A stretch of 64,000 nt of DNA from Dendrolimus kikuchii (GCA_019925095.2 CM034394.1:21748272-21812271); one strand, 5' to 3'. Positions 12,106 through 25,091 are shown, counted from the first letter of the stretch. The notes: a model not told the origin generated them from the sequence alone. Program-made: numbers and translations.

Positions 12106-12427
12106 TTCGTGTAGGAACTGAGAAAGAATACAATGTCCTGCGGCTGGGCGGCCTGTCGTAAGAGCCGACAAAACAACCACAGCTAAGTGGTAGGGTATTT
12201 ACCCGAGTGGATGGCTACCACCCCTGGTCTAGAGTATGCCGCCATAGCCGCCATAACAACCTTGAGTTGTGTGCCGGCATTAGTGACCAGATTCCGGTCT
12301 ACCTTAAGAGAGCAGCAGCGCATTTGTAGCACCTTTAGTGTTGTAAATGTCTATAGGCGATGTTAACCGCTTTCGATCAAGTGGCCGTCAGCCTGGCTGC
12401 TGCACTCCTCCAATAAAAAAAAAAAAA
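12106..12427 (+). mobile_element. family A repeat
   Basis: Near full length but diverged; ends CTCCAATAAAAAAAAAAAAA. It has a small internal duplication of 'gccgccata'. Confidence 0.85.
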
Positions 12428-13480
12428 TATTCATTTCTTCTGAAACCCGCAAGTTATCTAAATGAAACATATGAAAATTTAAGATCCTTTTATAATTCCT
12501 AAAATTTCCATTCAAATCCAACGAACTGACCAGAAAACCAAAACCTGTTACTTATGATAGGTATCCTGTAATTTTTTTTATTTGTTTCTATTAAAATTTT
12601 GGCACTTACATATTTTGAAAGCACAGAGATACTTCCGTTTTAGTGGTATAAAAAAATTGAATAAAAATAAAAACTTGATTTTGTTCAAAGTATGACGTAA
12701 TCAGATGACTTTCCAAGTATTTCCCAGTTATTTTATCTTCAACAAACACATCTTCTAAACACTGTAATATTTATTTCTTTACTTCATAGACCCATCATAG
12801 TCGCCTTGAAGGCACGAGAGCGTTAACAATTTCAGATTGTGCCTTTACCTAAACGGAAGCTTCTACTTAGTGGACTTTTCAATTTTGCCGAGTGCCATGA
12901 ATTTATGCTGGGAAGCACCGTACTGTTTTCTTTTCATTTCGAAAAGAGCATCCCGGGACTGCCGAGTTGCTATTAAAAAGGCTTTTGCTATCGCCAGCCT
13001 TTGAAAGCGTAGCGCAAAAGAAAACAAATGATCGCAATGACTTCACACGTTTCTAGATCTTCGATTTTCTTACCATTCTCGAACTTTGATAGATTTTTTA
13101 ATATCATCCATTACGTATACTGATGTGTGATTTGTTTGGATGCTTCTCATCATTGTATTTGTGTTAAATTGTGCAGCTTTTGTAGAATAATGAATATTTT
13201 TGTGAAAATCTTCTTAATAGATACTAGCCCTGATTCTACTTGAAGATGGTTCTAAAATTTAAAAATTCATTAACACTAGTTAAAACAGGATACTTATAGG
13301 TATTTGTGCCGTTTACAGTTTTTTTTATTCCTCCCTCTCCGGACGAACTGGATTGTCCGGGATTATTGCATTTTTATGTTTATTTTTATTTTTTATTTAT
13401 TTTTTATTCTTTTCTTTATTTCAAACAGTATCGAGTCCTTACATGTATACAAAAACCTTTTGAGCTTATTCCGCAAATAT
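12428..13480. other. unassigned DNA
   Basis: No gene recognised. A T-rich block (13370-13420) precedes the TA tract. Confidence 0.35.
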
Positions 13481-13674
<194 letters not shown>

Positions 13675-13689
13675 ATACTCATTAACACT

Positions 13690-13832
13690 TGACAACTTTG
13701 TCATCCGTGATCACGGCTACTGAGAAGTGGCCGAAACGTCGGAATAGTAAAGATCAAATAAATTATCGCGCTTAAACCCGTTAATACTTAGTTTTATTAT
13801 GTATACTAGTCGCGAAAACTTAAGAAAATACA
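13690..13832 (+). mobile_element. Penelope-like terminal repeat fragment
   Basis: Matches the terminal repeat at 8988-9130 in reverse orientation: CCGTGATCACGG palindrome, 'ctgagaagtggccgaaacgtcgg', 'cgcgcttaaacccgttaa', 'gttttattatgtatac' and 'cgcgaaaacttaagaaaata'. No coding part. Confidence 0.8.
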
Positions 13833-14804
13833 AACCCTGTAGAGGCATATTTTGAAAAAGAAAAATTAACGGTTAGAGAATTTTTGAACGAAAAGCAGAT
13901 ACGTTATGTATGTATGTTTTTCTTTACATCCTCTGGTAATTAATTATCGTATTTTTATGTAATTTATTTCCTTTCCTTTAAACCTTCCCGCCCGTCCTTA
14001 TTCTCGTCGCGTCAAAGTGAATATTCCACCATTTTGAAAACTTTAAATAAAAACCCTACGACAAGAGGCGCAACACCCGTTCCGTCTCAGTACGCCGTTC
14101 GCACCACACGCATAAATTTCACCGCTCCGCTGTTATAAAAAACAAGGGACACCCGGATGGAACGAAGTTCCTTTCGATTAATTGGTGAAGGAATTGTAAT
14201 AACATTTTATTTTTTTTAAGTTATAAGAATATTTTTTTCTATTATTAACAAATATAATTTAATATAAACTTAATCAGTAGGCTCATTTTTTTTATTATTT
14301 ATTATGTACAAAAAACCTGTATACACTCAAGAAAAATAATCGTCGCGACACCACACTGTTCAATGCGAAATAGAAAGACGAAACGAAAATAACTGTCTTG
14401 CTTTCTATGAGAGAGAGAGAGACAGACAGAGAAACACTTTATGTTGTTGGCGACCTTACAACTTTACAGGGGTTTTTGGGGCACGCCGCACCGCTTACAA
14501 CTATAGCAAAAAGTGTCGTTACAACTTTTGGTCTTAATTTTTTCCGTCTAGTCCCCTTTCGCAACGCGCGATAAGGAATTTCGTTCCAAAAACCCGCTCC
14601 TATGATCAAGACTGTGCGCACGTCTCGCAAAGTAAATATAAATACATAAATAAATTAAAAACTCGTCGGACCTGCTGCTGGGGTTGAAGAAGTGAATCAA
14701 GAGCAGCAGCATACGGTGAGTCCCTTCTACTACATATGGAACCAACCTATACAGTCGACAACCACCCCCAAATCAAGTGGTGATTTTTTATATTTGTAGT
14801 ATAT
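13833..14804. other. unassigned DNA
   Basis: No gene recognised; a short (GA)n run occurs at 14408-14430. Confidence 0.35.
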
Positions 14805-15036
14805 AATAACCGACAGACAAACACACATATTGCATATCCCCAAATTAAGCAAGTTACGCTTGTGTTGTGGGTAATATACAACGGACTACTATGGGGCCGA
14901 TCCCAGAAACCCAGACCATAGTAAATTTTGGAGAAAATACGTTTCCGAAATTTACTATACCAGGAATCGAACCCGGAACCTCTGTGTTGCAGTGAGGTAC
15001 GCCGGTAAAGACTTAGCCCGCTCAACCACAGAGGCC
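14805..15036 (-). mobile_element. tRNA-derived SINE
   Basis: Read on the minus strand it opens GCCTCTGTGGTTGAGCGGGC, with an A-box-like TGGTTGAGCGG, and about 50 bp later has GGTTCGATTCC, an excellent B box. This tRNA-like head is followed by a unique body shared with the copy at 34326. It is not a tRNA gene because no anticodon cloverleaf is preserved. The frame over it at 14747 is not a gene. Confidence 0.85.
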
Positions 15037-15326
15037 GTATATAAGTATATTATAGTTGTACGGTAAGATACTGTAAGATTCTTAAAGAAGTGTTTAAGCG
15101 TACTCTAACTCAACATGAATAGGACCGATAGTCTTTAGTCGGAAAACTGCGATAGTTCCTGCAAAGTACAAAACCAAAACTCTGGCGAAAGATGTATTGA
15201 AGAGTTTTTAATTGTAATCGTTAAGGAAAACTTTGAAACTCATTCTACATCATTATGTTGACTCAGTTTAAATTTTTTCCTAGCCTCTAATTTCTCTATT
15301 CAAGCAATAACTCAATAGAATAGAGA
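15037..15326. other. unassigned DNA
   Basis: No gene or repeat recognised. Confidence 0.35.
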
Positions 15327-15521
15327 TTGAAAAAAGTTAATTATAAATTAAAAAAAAAGCTTTATCGAGACATAGTCAAACGTCTGGATGTCTCACGTGA
15401 CCAAAAGACTGATTTATACCTCAGACAACGCATCAGCATTGCCATTCAGAGAGGCAATGTGGCCAGTCTTTTGGCCACTTTTCCGCCTGACAGCGGTCTA
15501 GAACTAGATTTTATACCTTAA
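15327..15521 (+). pseudogene. transposon-encoded C-terminal fragment (QRISIAIQRGN type)
   Basis: Encodes 'LYLRQRISIAIQRGNVASLL' and ends at a stop 16 codons later. Related endings occur at 27945-28107 (plus), 35158-35330 (minus) and 45345-45730 (minus). The last also has the upstream 'KRPDGM...LVWDATCVDT' part. I know this tail only as a recurrent piece of transposon-derived proteins and cannot name the element class. Confidence 0.6.
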
Positions 15522-15957
15522 TTTTAGTTTGTATATATAGTTTATTTTTAGTTTTTAGTATAATTAGATACCTGTATAATAGTATTTTTAAGATAGTTTA
15601 GTTTATAATTTTATTTTATTTTAAAATAGTAAACTAACAAGTACAGTTCTTTTGTAAGGTTTATATCTAATGTTACTGCTTCATCTTTGATTATGTTATA
15701 GTTATTGACCGTTTCACGCAGATGTAAAAAATTAGTTCATATATTATCAAAAAATATGTGAAACCTTGAAGCAATAAAATTTATATAAGCAAGATTTCTA
15801 TTGAATCCACTGAATGAATTCATCTGATGAACTCAAAGGGAAGGGAGATGGCTCCGATTATACGATATGTAAGACGATGCCAGTCAAGTGGAGTGTGCCG
15901 TATGAATGAGTGCGTCTCGAAATGTTTGCGCAAGAACGCAACGGTGATGCAGTAGAC
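15522..15957. other. AT-rich flank, probable 3' UTR of the preceding fragment then unassigned
   Basis: The stretch to about 15,640 is T/A-rich with 'gtttatttttagtttttagtata' repeats and may be the element's 3' UTR. Nothing else recognised. Confidence 0.3.
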
Positions 15958-16478
15958 CATTGGTTCTCAAAGTGCCGGTACTGCCCCCAGTGGAAAATAA
16001 AATCTTCTTGGAGGTTCTTATAAACTAAGAAGAAATTGGGCATCAAAACCGATGGTGAATTAATTATTATTAAAAATTTAAAACAATCAGTCTGTTCTTG
16101 GAATCGAAACATTTTTGATGTGTGCTTTGCGACAGTAACATAATTAGCACAAAATATGTAATAATATTACTAACACTAGTATATAATTAGCGGATAACGT
16201 AGAAAAATAAAATATTTTTTAAATGTTTGCATCTTTTAATATCGATTCCAAGAACTTTTTGATTCACCTTACCTTTTCTATAAATCTTCAAACTGCATTT
16301 TATTTTAGCGTATTAAAACAAATAATAAAATTATTATAGTATCCATTAAGACAAATGATTTTAATTGGTTTCATTTATTTAGTTCAAAAAATAAAACAAG
16401 TCATTTACTCCCCCCCATGAGTATTTGTGTAAAAAGAACGTATGTACCAGCTAGACTAAAAGAATTTGGGAACCTCTG
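15958..16478. mobile_element. hAT-like non-autonomous DNA transposon
   Basis: Ends CATTGGTTCTCAAA... and ...TTTGGGAACCTCTG form hAT-type inverted repeats. The flanking 8-mers CAGTAGAC (15950-15957) and TTCTAGAC (16479-16486) share their last five bases, consistent with a decayed 8-bp duplication. An internal pair 'ttcttggaatcgaaac' / 'atcgattccaagaact' is also inverted. No transposase frame. Confidence 0.6.
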
Positions 16479-16486
16479 TTCTAGAC

Positions 16487-16817
16487 TCTATCGTACTTGA
16501 TGCGGAGTTTGCAGCCTGAAAGGGGCCTTTTCCAAAGACGCTTTTTTTTCTGAAAGCAACGGGATTGAATAACAAAGTGTGCTCTTTGATTGGCCTTTCA
16601 GACTCAGTTTGTTTTGATTTATACGGGTATTTCTTTTCTTTTCAAACAGGACGGACCCGTACGGAATGAACGGTAATGTATGTTTTCCGGTTTACTTTAT
16701 ACGAAATGTTTTTGATTTTTTTCTTATGGCTATAATTCGTTTTTTTATGATTTCGAAGATATATATTAAGGTCTCTCGAGCATTTTAACGATGCTACGTA
16801 TATGGGACTAAGTATTT
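16487..16817. other. unassigned DNA
   Basis: No gene recognised. Confidence 0.35.
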
Positions 16818-17130
16818 TATTTATTTATTGCAGGAGTTCAACAGACAGGCAGTCGGCCCACTTGATGGAAAGCGGTTACCATTGCCTATGGACATTTGCA
16901 ACACCAAAGGTGCTACAAATGCGCTGCTGCTCTCTTAAGTGCCACTGGAACCTGGTCACTAATGCCGGAACACAACTCAAGGTTGTTATGGCGGCTCGCT
17001 CTAGACCAGGGGCGGTAGCCATCCAGTCGAGCAAATGCCCTACCACCTGGCTGTGGGTTGTTTTGTCGCCTCTTACGACAGGCCGCCCGGCAGCAGGAAA
17101 TTGTATTCTTTCTCCGTTCCTGCACGGATA
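16818..17130 (-). mobile_element. family A repeat
   Basis: Full length on the minus strand, T-rich end at the left, CGTTCCTGCACGGATA at the right. Confidence 0.87.
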
Positions 17131-18107
17131 ACGCTACGGATACGCTTTAACTTTAAAATGTGTTCGTAATTATTTTTATTATTTATAATTTTATTTCAGG
17201 AAGACATGTCGCAGTTATAATACATATACACAATGAAATTAATAATTACAATTATGATTGAAATGAAACGTCTTTATGATTGTTGTGATTTGAAACTCGA
17301 TGAAAGGAAAACGCGACATTAAAAAGAGATAAACACATAAATCTATAGGACTAAGCCTGCAAGAGAGTGAGATACGAGGTTTACATTGTGAAGCACAGAT
17401 TAGAGAGTCAATAAGACCGATGATTAAACATAGGTCCAATTTGGACCAAAATAAAATTGATAATAATAATTTTTACACTAAAACAACCAAAAATTAAAAG
17501 TGATACTTAAGAAGTTTATTTTCAATTATAATATGATGACGAAGGCAAAGGGACGTGGAAGAAGAAGCAAGAAAAGAGTAACTTACCTCGCCACCAGTCC
17601 ACCGCCACACTGCAATCGTCCTCCGGGGGTTCACACACTTACTAGCATTTGCTAGGAGAATTATTTAAATGACGTTATTATAATGCTTTACTTCAATATT
17701 GTGTTCCAACAATCATTTCACTATATTGCGGTGACAGCACTGACACTGAGTTGAATGTTTGTCTTGTATTGCGCATTCTTCATATGAAAGTTTATTCTTT
17801 TTTTGATGGCGAGGATGGGAAGGAAGAATTTATAAGGATGTGTTCCTCGGCGCAACCAGATGTACGCTAAAGGAATTATATTTATATTAATAAAAGTTAG
17901 ACAAGAATTATCTGTGAGTATATTCTCTGAGGTTTCATTTTTACTGCGTATGAACTGCACACATATACTTTTTTTCACATACACACATATTCATTCACAC
18001 TTATTCACATACATACATGCATAAGTTATAATTTAATTACATTATTACGCATCGCTCAGCAGAGCCTAATATAGGTACAGTCTACCTTATCAGCATTACG
18101 TTTATTT
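17131..18107. other. unassigned DNA
   Basis: No gene recognised. The block 17254-17345 ('gaaactcgatgaaa...gcgacattaaaaagagataaacacataaa') recurs at 62545-62600, so it is part of an unnamed repeat. Confidence 0.35.
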
Positions 18108-18306
18108 TCCTTCCATGATCAAATTGCTCGTGTACTAGCAGAAGGTGATATCAGGAGCCTTAAGAACAGACGAGCTTGCATGACAAGAGTTATGAATGTC
18201 AAAGAGGCAAGTGAGGTGTGTAAGAATAAGCCTAAATGGCACTCTGTTGTTCGTGCCTACCCCGCAAGGGAACTGGCGTGAAGTTATGTATGTATGTATG
18301 TATGTA
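18108..18306 (+). mobile_element. RTE-like LINE (family B), 3' tail
   Basis: From 'ccttccatgatcaaattg' to the ORF end CTGGCGTGA and a (TATG)n tail; 5' truncated. Confidence 0.8.
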
Positions 18307-18502
18307 CGTTTATTTTCAGCATGCATTACTGAAAATAAACGTATAAACAATGATTGTATTTGTTTATAGTATTACACCTTCATTGCGTTAATTGAAACTA
18401 ATAATATAAAAAGTTTCGTCCACAAAAGAGCTTTTGATTTGTCCAGGTGCATAAATGGTTGTTGATTTGTATTTCTGTAAATTAGTATATTAACACACAC
18501 AC

Positions 18503-18699
18503 ACCTTCCATGATCAAATTGATCGTGTACTAGCAGAAGGTGATGTCAGGAGCCTTAAGAAGAGACGAGCGTGCATGACAAGAGTTATGAATGTCAAAGA
18601 GGCAAGTGAGGTGTGTAAGAATAAGCCTAAATGGCACTCTGTTGTTCGTGCCTACCCCGCAAGGGAACTGGCGTGAAGTTATGTATGTATGTATGTATG
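18503..18699 (+). mobile_element. RTE-like LINE (family B), 3' tail
   Basis: Second copy about 200 bp downstream of the previous one and truncated at nearly the same point. A segmental duplication or two insertions are both possible. Confidence 0.8.
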
Positions 18700-18724
18700 A
18701 ATAAAGCACACGTTTTTATATGTT

Positions 18725-19320
18725 TTAATATTAAATAGGTTTGCGTTTGACCACGATCACGTCCAATGCCGGACGATGATGCGGTCGAAGGTGGAGCACG
18801 CTTACCTAGGTAGTTCCTATTCACACGAGACTTGAAGATACCCGGATTGTACTAACGGGAAACACAGGCTCTGGTAGTGCATTCCACAATTATGCCATAT
18901 ACAGAAGGAACGTGGAGGCGAAACGTTTAGTACGCGCTGGTAGCGTTTCCACTGTGAAACGATGGCGTAGACCAGAGCGTCTTGTGGTCCGAAGATGGAA
19001 TGATGTAGGGGGAATCAGGTCAAACAGTTCAACCGCACACTATCCGAAATGAATCCTATAAGAAACCGATAGACTAACAACCCGGCGTCGATGCTCTAGA
19101 CTTTGAAGCATTGTGTTGACAAGCTGGTCGCTACCAATCAACCTCTTGGCTCTTCTATCAATTGACTCTAGCGCTTTAATCTGGTATTTGGCTGAGCCTT
19201 ACCAAAGATAAGAACAGTACTCCATGCAAGATCTTACTTGAACACGGTATAGATTAATCAGTTTATCTGCAGTGAAGAAGCGTCTCACCTTTGAAAGTAT
19301 ACTCAGCTTTTTTGTATTGT
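18725..19320 (-). pseudogene. LINE reverse transcriptase C-terminus (jockey/CR1-like), decayed
   Basis: The minus strand reads 'KVRRFFTADKLINLYRVQVR', 'RSCMEYCSYLW', 'ALESIDRRAKRLIG', 'FTVETLPARTKRFASTF', and ends 'FKSRVNRNYLGKRAPP'. This is the usual C-terminal pattern of jockey/CR1-type insect LINEs. Several in-frame stops (after YLW, in 'YRIHFG*', 'MA*LWNALP') and one frame change make it a pseudogene. Confidence 0.75.
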
Positions 19321-19469
19321 TTTAATGCCAAAAAGCGAAACTAAGTATAATATAACTACTTGAGCAAAGAGAGATAATGATAGCACACAAAAATGTCCCC
19401 CTAGACTCTACATACATTACAGACATACAAATTAATATTTAATTTATATTATTTATGTAACTATATGTA

Positions 19470-19662
19470 CTGTGTTTATTTATCATTATTTATTTACTGC
19501 ACCACCGGCAGTATTCAAAATTTATCAATCCTTGCCAGGGGTTGCCTGGAAGAGATCGCTTTGTAGAGATAAGCCGCCTGTTATATTCTCTCTTATAGTT
19601 TTCTATTTCTGTTTGTCGATGCTTTGGTGTACAATAAAGAGTTATCTATCTATATATTTTAG
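19470..19662 (+). mobile_element. LINE 3' UTR (family D) with (ATCT)n end
   Basis: 'ttgccaggggttgcctggaagagatcgc...gataagccgcct...gtacaataaagagttatctatctat' is the common lepidopteran LINE 3' UTR pattern. A second copy at 61340-61770 is split by an LTR. The 79-residue frame here is not a gene. Confidence 0.7.
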
Positions 19663-20514
19663 ACACTTACTTGAAAAGGCACCAACTTCATATTTAACTT
19701 TAACAAAGTGATAACTTATAACTTGGATTGGAAAATAAAATACTTTTTGTTTATATAATTATTGAAACTAGTGGTCGCCTGTGGTCGAAATTCAACCATA
19801 ATAATTGATTTCAAAGACTATACTTCTATAATCACAGATTTCGCCAAGGCTACACTGTTAATTTGACTTTAACAACAAACAAACGAGTATATATGCGTGT
19901 GTGTGTCAAATACATGGTTGTGTGTGTCATGTTTTTTTTATTGATTTAATGTATTTTTTATGAATAATTAAAAAAAAAATATTACCGTTCGTCGCTTCTT
20001 CTCTATAAAACTATAAGTGTGCGAAATTTCATAATCTTCCGTCCGCGCAATTTTCGTAAAAAGGAGTACAAAGTTTTTGCTTCATGTGTTAATATATTGA
20101 AATATGGAGAAAAGCAAGCGATAATATACTCAAGTGAAATCTACTAATGTCTAGTTCCTAAAATTCAAATATTCTGCGCCATAAATAGAACATTGTTATG
20201 CTTTGAAAGCAATTGAATCGCTTAATTAGACGCGACACGACATTTCTGCAAACCACACGGCTCATTTTCACTCCGAAAATATAAACATTGTTGACATTCA
20301 GAATCTGCGCGAACGAAGGATCAAAATCATTTGAAATCTGTATATAAATCAGATATCATAAACATTTTTAGAATATAACTTTTTGGGCTGGCAGAGTTAA
20401 ACAAGTTTTTATAATGCACAGTGGAAATTTAATCACGGGTTTTACAATGATTTTAGGAAACACTTTTATTTAACGTAGACACAGCGAGACAGCGGTAACT
20501 TGACAACACATGAT
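19663..20514. other. unassigned AT-rich DNA
   Basis: No gene or repeat recognised. Confidence 0.35.
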
Positions 20515-20650
20515 ACAGAAAAAACATAGACGGACTTTAAGATGTTTTAGTTAATATATATTAAAAATAAGATATTATAATTAAAAATAGCTTTAGAAAT
20601 AAGTTATTTTATACTTTTTAGTTTTTGAAGTCGGTTTTTTTAAACGAAGT
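20515..20650 (-). mobile_element. single arm of foldback element (AACCGACTTCAAAAACT family)
   Basis: Ends 'gtttttgaagtcggttttttt' and shares 'aatagctttagaaataagttattttatactttttag' with both arms of the foldback at 59758-60004. Confidence 0.65.
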
Positions 20651-20857
20651 TTTTTTTATTATTAATTAATGGCATGGTTGCCAGATCGATATCTAACATA
20701 ACTAATATTTTGTATACGAATATAATATGCTAATTTAAAAGAAATCAATACTAGAAAATATTATAATTCATAAATAGTTTTATAATAATTACTAGACAAA
20801 TAAATCAATCCATTTTATTTATTTACTAATGGCCAGTTCTTATATCTTACTATTTAT

Positions 20858-20937
20858 TCACTTGCCCTACTATCGGTTGAATTTTGACATTACTTGTACG
20901 GAGCTTTTGTCAAATTTTAAACGATAGCAGGGCAAAT
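20858..20937. mobile_element. short palindromic element (80 bp)
   Basis: Arms 'cttgccctactatcggttgaattttgaca' (20861-20889) and its near-inverse (20908-20937) with an ~18-bp spacer. A second copy with the same spacer lies at 42054-42136, so it is a mobile or dispersed unit rather than a chance hairpin. Confidence 0.65.
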
Positions 20938-20942
20938 CAGTC

Positions 20943-22030
20943 GTCGCTAAGGTACAGGAACCGGCCCTAAATCGATTAAAAAAAAATAAGGAGTTATGAC
21001 AATCGTCCATTAAAAAACTTAACTCGTTACACGCGCTCCAATCAGAATTGGCGCCACCAACCTCTTTTAATTTTTACAGAAGATCGTATTTGTTAAATTT
21101 CAATCAGTCATAAATTAAAATTCATAATGAGCTCTTTTTAAATTTTATTATATTGAAAAGGATCTAATAACAACATATTATAATTTGTTTGTTTTACCAA
21201 GTAACTATTATCTTGTTTTGCACTTTTGTAATTTTTGTTTTGGTGAACAATAAAATGTTGTCCATGTATATGTTTGTAAATTTGTTTTACATGCTTTAGC
21301 CAGATGGGCTTGCAAATTATTCTTATCTATTTAATTATATGACTTAATTGAGTTTTACCATTCGATTAAGTTATTGCCAAGCTGCCTGATAAATACACAG
21401 TAGAAAGTCTTATACATATATATATATTAAAATAGGCTATTTACTTATCTAAACACTAAGCAGCTCCAAAATATTTACGTGGAAGCATTCTATCGCATTA
21501 CTTTACAATATCAGCAATAGAGCAAAGTCCGCCTAATTTCTCGGAAATAGGCAATTAACCCGCTAGGTAATGCGGGTTGACACTGCACAGAATGGAGTAA
21601 AGCTGTAATGTCATATCGCTTAATCTCCTATACGGGCGTAGTAGATATTTGAGTTAATTTTGATACACTATGCTAAGTGCCTTTATACATAATATTAAGC
21701 AACAACAGTAAATAGAACGACTTTTGTTTATCGTGTTAAAAAAATAAGAACAAAAGACGGCCGTAGTTTAGCTTAGCTTAAATCGACCACTACCTTTTAA
21801 AGTATTGTATTAAAGAAACTGTTGGCCAGACAAACATTTAATACATTTGTGCATGGTATTAAATTAAAAAAAAGGAATATTTAAATCGTTAATTTTTTAC
21901 TTGAAGTTATGGTCTTCAGGATATGGCGCACTCACTGTGATAGCTCGTAATTACAGAATAGTTTTACAAATGAATACCGAAGAGGATTTTTTTTAACTAC
22001 TTATACGTAAAACTAATCAATGTCTAAAAT
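20943..22030. other. unassigned AT-rich DNA
   Basis: No gene or repeat recognised. Confidence 0.35.
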
Positions 22031-22126
22031 ACATACATATATAACTTCACACCAGTTCCCTTGCGGGGTAGGCACGAACACACTTGCTTCTTTGACATTC
22101 ATAACTCTTGTCATGCACGCTCGTCT
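22031..22126 (-). mobile_element. RTE-like LINE (family B) 3' tail with internal deletion
   Basis: 'acttcacaccagttcccttgcggggtaggcacgaac' joins directly to 'acttgcttctttgacattc', missing ~35 bp present in other copies. Confidence 0.75.
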
Positions 22127-23783
22127 CGTCAATGTCTAAAATGTTCTTTATTTTTCATTATTTGTGTAATATCCCCATGATATAGATTTAAATTTTATAT
22201 ATTCACATGCACATGTATTTCACAATACAAGTACGAATACGAATAGCCTTAACACAGGTTACTTTACACTTTACATATATGTATATGTAATATGTATGTG
22301 TGTATTATATATGGGAAATCAAGTTATTTCAAAAAGCTTTTTTGCTCCTGGATGTAAGTACCTAATAAGTGGAAGCCAATTGTTGCCTACCCAAGCCACA
22401 GACTGCTGTACGCACATTTTATAGCGCGATACGTGATTCGATTTGAATAAAAGGTATCGGTGCCTTCGCTCGCTATGTAAATTTGACAAGTAAAAGCAAT
22501 GTGTTGAGTGGCTCTATACCGCATTTGCATTTTTTCATAGCAATCCATTACTAATTAATACTCGTCATTTTTAATGTTCCAATACCTAAAGATAAAAGGG
22601 GTCTCTTACAGTCTCATTCCAGTATTTGTTTAAATAAAATTTATTCTCTGCTTGAAACCTTTTGAAGTGATAACTTCTTATGAGAGGGTAAATCGCTTCG
22701 TTACGTAACGCGTTACGGCGCCAGTCTGTCTGGTTTCCCTTTCTCTCACGCATATGGCAGCAGTAGGCAGGCTAACTTCTCACTTCTGTCGGGCGTCCCG
22801 AGACGCACACTTTTTTTTTTACTAGAAGAAATCCACTTACAGATTTATCACCAACTGGGGATCGTGATGAGGGCGTGTGAGGACTCGTCGGCCTGGTTCT
22901 ACACTATTAGAAGTAAGTCAGCACTGATAGAATATTCATAAAAAATCTCCGTATTGCTTCTACTGGCCTATAACCAGGGCCGTATCAAATGGCAATCGCC
23001 TACTCTGCATAGGCCTCCGATGGCTTCGGCCAAGACGGCCTTGTCCAGGATCTTTGAAATGACTTTTAAATTCTTTTATATTTTAATGTACTAAACTAAC
23101 TTAATAAAATACAACAAAATATTATTGATAAATTAATATTAGAATATAAAATAGTTTATTGTAAAAATATGCTACATAAAATCAAGAAAATTTATGTTCA
23201 AGTCAATCAGCAGTCTTATCGCCCATGATTTCTTCCAGATTTCGAATTCTTAAGTAATTTGGTCTAAAACATGTTGACACCTACAACATTTTGCTTTCCT
23301 GGGAAATTGCTGTTTGTTTCCAATGTCATGAGATTATAGGTATTGATATATTAGCAGATAGGTTTGTAGCACTATTTAATAATGTAGGAATTTTCATTAG
23401 GTGGTTGCCACTCATGGTTTAAGTAGAAAAGTGGAGCAACGAGCTTCTAGTTAAAAGCGCACTATTTTATTCATGTTATTTTCAATTGGATACAGTTGAA
23501 ATAAATGCAAAGTGACAATAAACTGCGGTGAATGTGGCGGTTATGTTAAATCGCCTATAATGCCCGCATTGATTGAAACTGCTCGACTCATTAATAATTC
23601 TTATTTCAGAATGTGATAAAAGGTTTATTGAGCATAAAATTTTGATTATGCTTTTATTATATGAATTTTAAAAGTTTTGTCGTGCATACTACATGCTTAT
23701 ACCTATATACCCTTATAATAGAATTTAATATTGTATAGAATTACTACCTACATAATTAATATGGATGAATAATTGTATAATAA
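22127..23783. other. unassigned DNA
   Basis: No gene recognised. Overlapping palindromes CGTTACGTAACG (22699-22710) and CGTAACGCGTTACG (22704-22717) are followed by a GC-richer stretch to about 22,810. Confidence 0.35.
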
Positions 23784-24269
23784 TGTTACGAGGGCGGGAC
23801 TCGAATTAAAAATGCCATTGGAATTACTATAGAATTTATTAGAACTATACAAACACGAATAACACAGGTAAAAATATAACTGAACACAATCAGTTCAAAC
23901 GTAATGCGTGATTCAATAACACGCGCAAAGTCCGTCACTATATAGGTTATCGAATGTACACAAGTCTCGCCTTGATCGTAGTTCTCGCTAGACTACCCAT
24001 CTCTCCATTGGGCCGTCGTTTTATACTTCACAAATAGAAGTGTACCCGCCCGTATAGTCGACTTGATTTCCTAAAAATCGTAATCCGCACACCTGGTTAA
24101 TTATGCCTAAAAACGGCCATAAACAAGTACAATAGACTGTTCTCCACAATAACCAATAAATAAGTAAACAAAAGAAGACAATCATATAGGTATTACAATT
24201 GGTTCGAATGCCGACAGGTAATAGCGTGCTTCGTGGAATTTGTCTTTGTCGGGGGGCTAAATTGTAACA
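23784..24269 (-). mobile_element. solo LTR, family E, with ATAA target duplication
   Basis: TGTTACGAGG...TTGTAACA, flanked by ATAA at 23780-23783 and 24270-24273. Sense strand minus. Sequence runs parallel to the LTR at 10638. Confidence 0.88.
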
Positions 24270-24273
24270 ATAA

Positions 24274-24828
24274 TATAAGAATTTTAAAGGTAAATTTGTT
24301 TTAGGTATTTAATGTGTATAATTTTCCTTCATGGTTATTCTTTTTTTTCTTTTTCAAAAGGGTATTATGAAATCATTATATCCGATTGCGTGTTTGTCAT
24401 AGGCTTTTTTTTCTCTAAACCTTCAGTCTACATATTTAGTGGACATGTGTATTTTATATGATGCACATACATACACAAAACACAATAATAATATATAGTT
24501 ATTTTGGGCAACTGAATTTTCATCTTCCATGTTTTATATCTTTGTAACACTATTTATATCCTACACGGAATGAATGGTAATTTCGGAGCTGGACAGCCAA
24601 GCAGGAAACAGAGGTTGGAATGAGAGGATAAATATTTTTAACTTTATAAATGTATTATATTTATAACTTGTATAAGTTCTGCAGCAGTTATAATGCCTGT
24701 TTATCACTGTGATCAAGTTTAAGTCTGACAGCAATCCTGATTGTTTTTATGTTAATTAACTTGTCATTTGTGGTGAACTTACCTTCTTTAAAAATCTGAG
24801 CTGGTTCCTATATATATTACTAGCTTCT
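24274..24828. other. unassigned DNA
   Basis: No gene recognised. Confidence 0.35.
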
Positions 24829-25091
24829 GCCCGCGACTTTGTCCGCGTATAGTGGTTAAAAAAGTAGTATAATAGATTAAAAAAAGGAAGTTAAAAACAA
24901 TCCCCCGATTTTGAAACATTCTTCATTGGTGCTCCGCTCCTACTGGTCTTAACGTGATGATATAGCCTATAGCCTTCCTCGATAAATGGGCTATCTGACA
25001 CTGAAAGAATTTTTGAAATCAGACTAGTAGTTCCTAAGATTAGCGCGTTCAAGCAAACAAACAAACTCGACAGCTTTATATATTAGTATAA
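24829..25091 (-). mobile_element. Helitron-like repeat with CTAGT end
   Basis: On the minus strand it ends with a GC-rich hairpin region then AGAAGCTAGT; the other end is 'cttatactaatatataaagctg'. It is colinear with 42409-42607 on the plus strand. Confidence 0.6.

Noticed and set aside
14940..15010. Possible tRNA gene because of a perfect B box
   Set aside because: No complete cloverleaf; the unit repeats at 34326 with a shared non-tRNA body, so it is a SINE.
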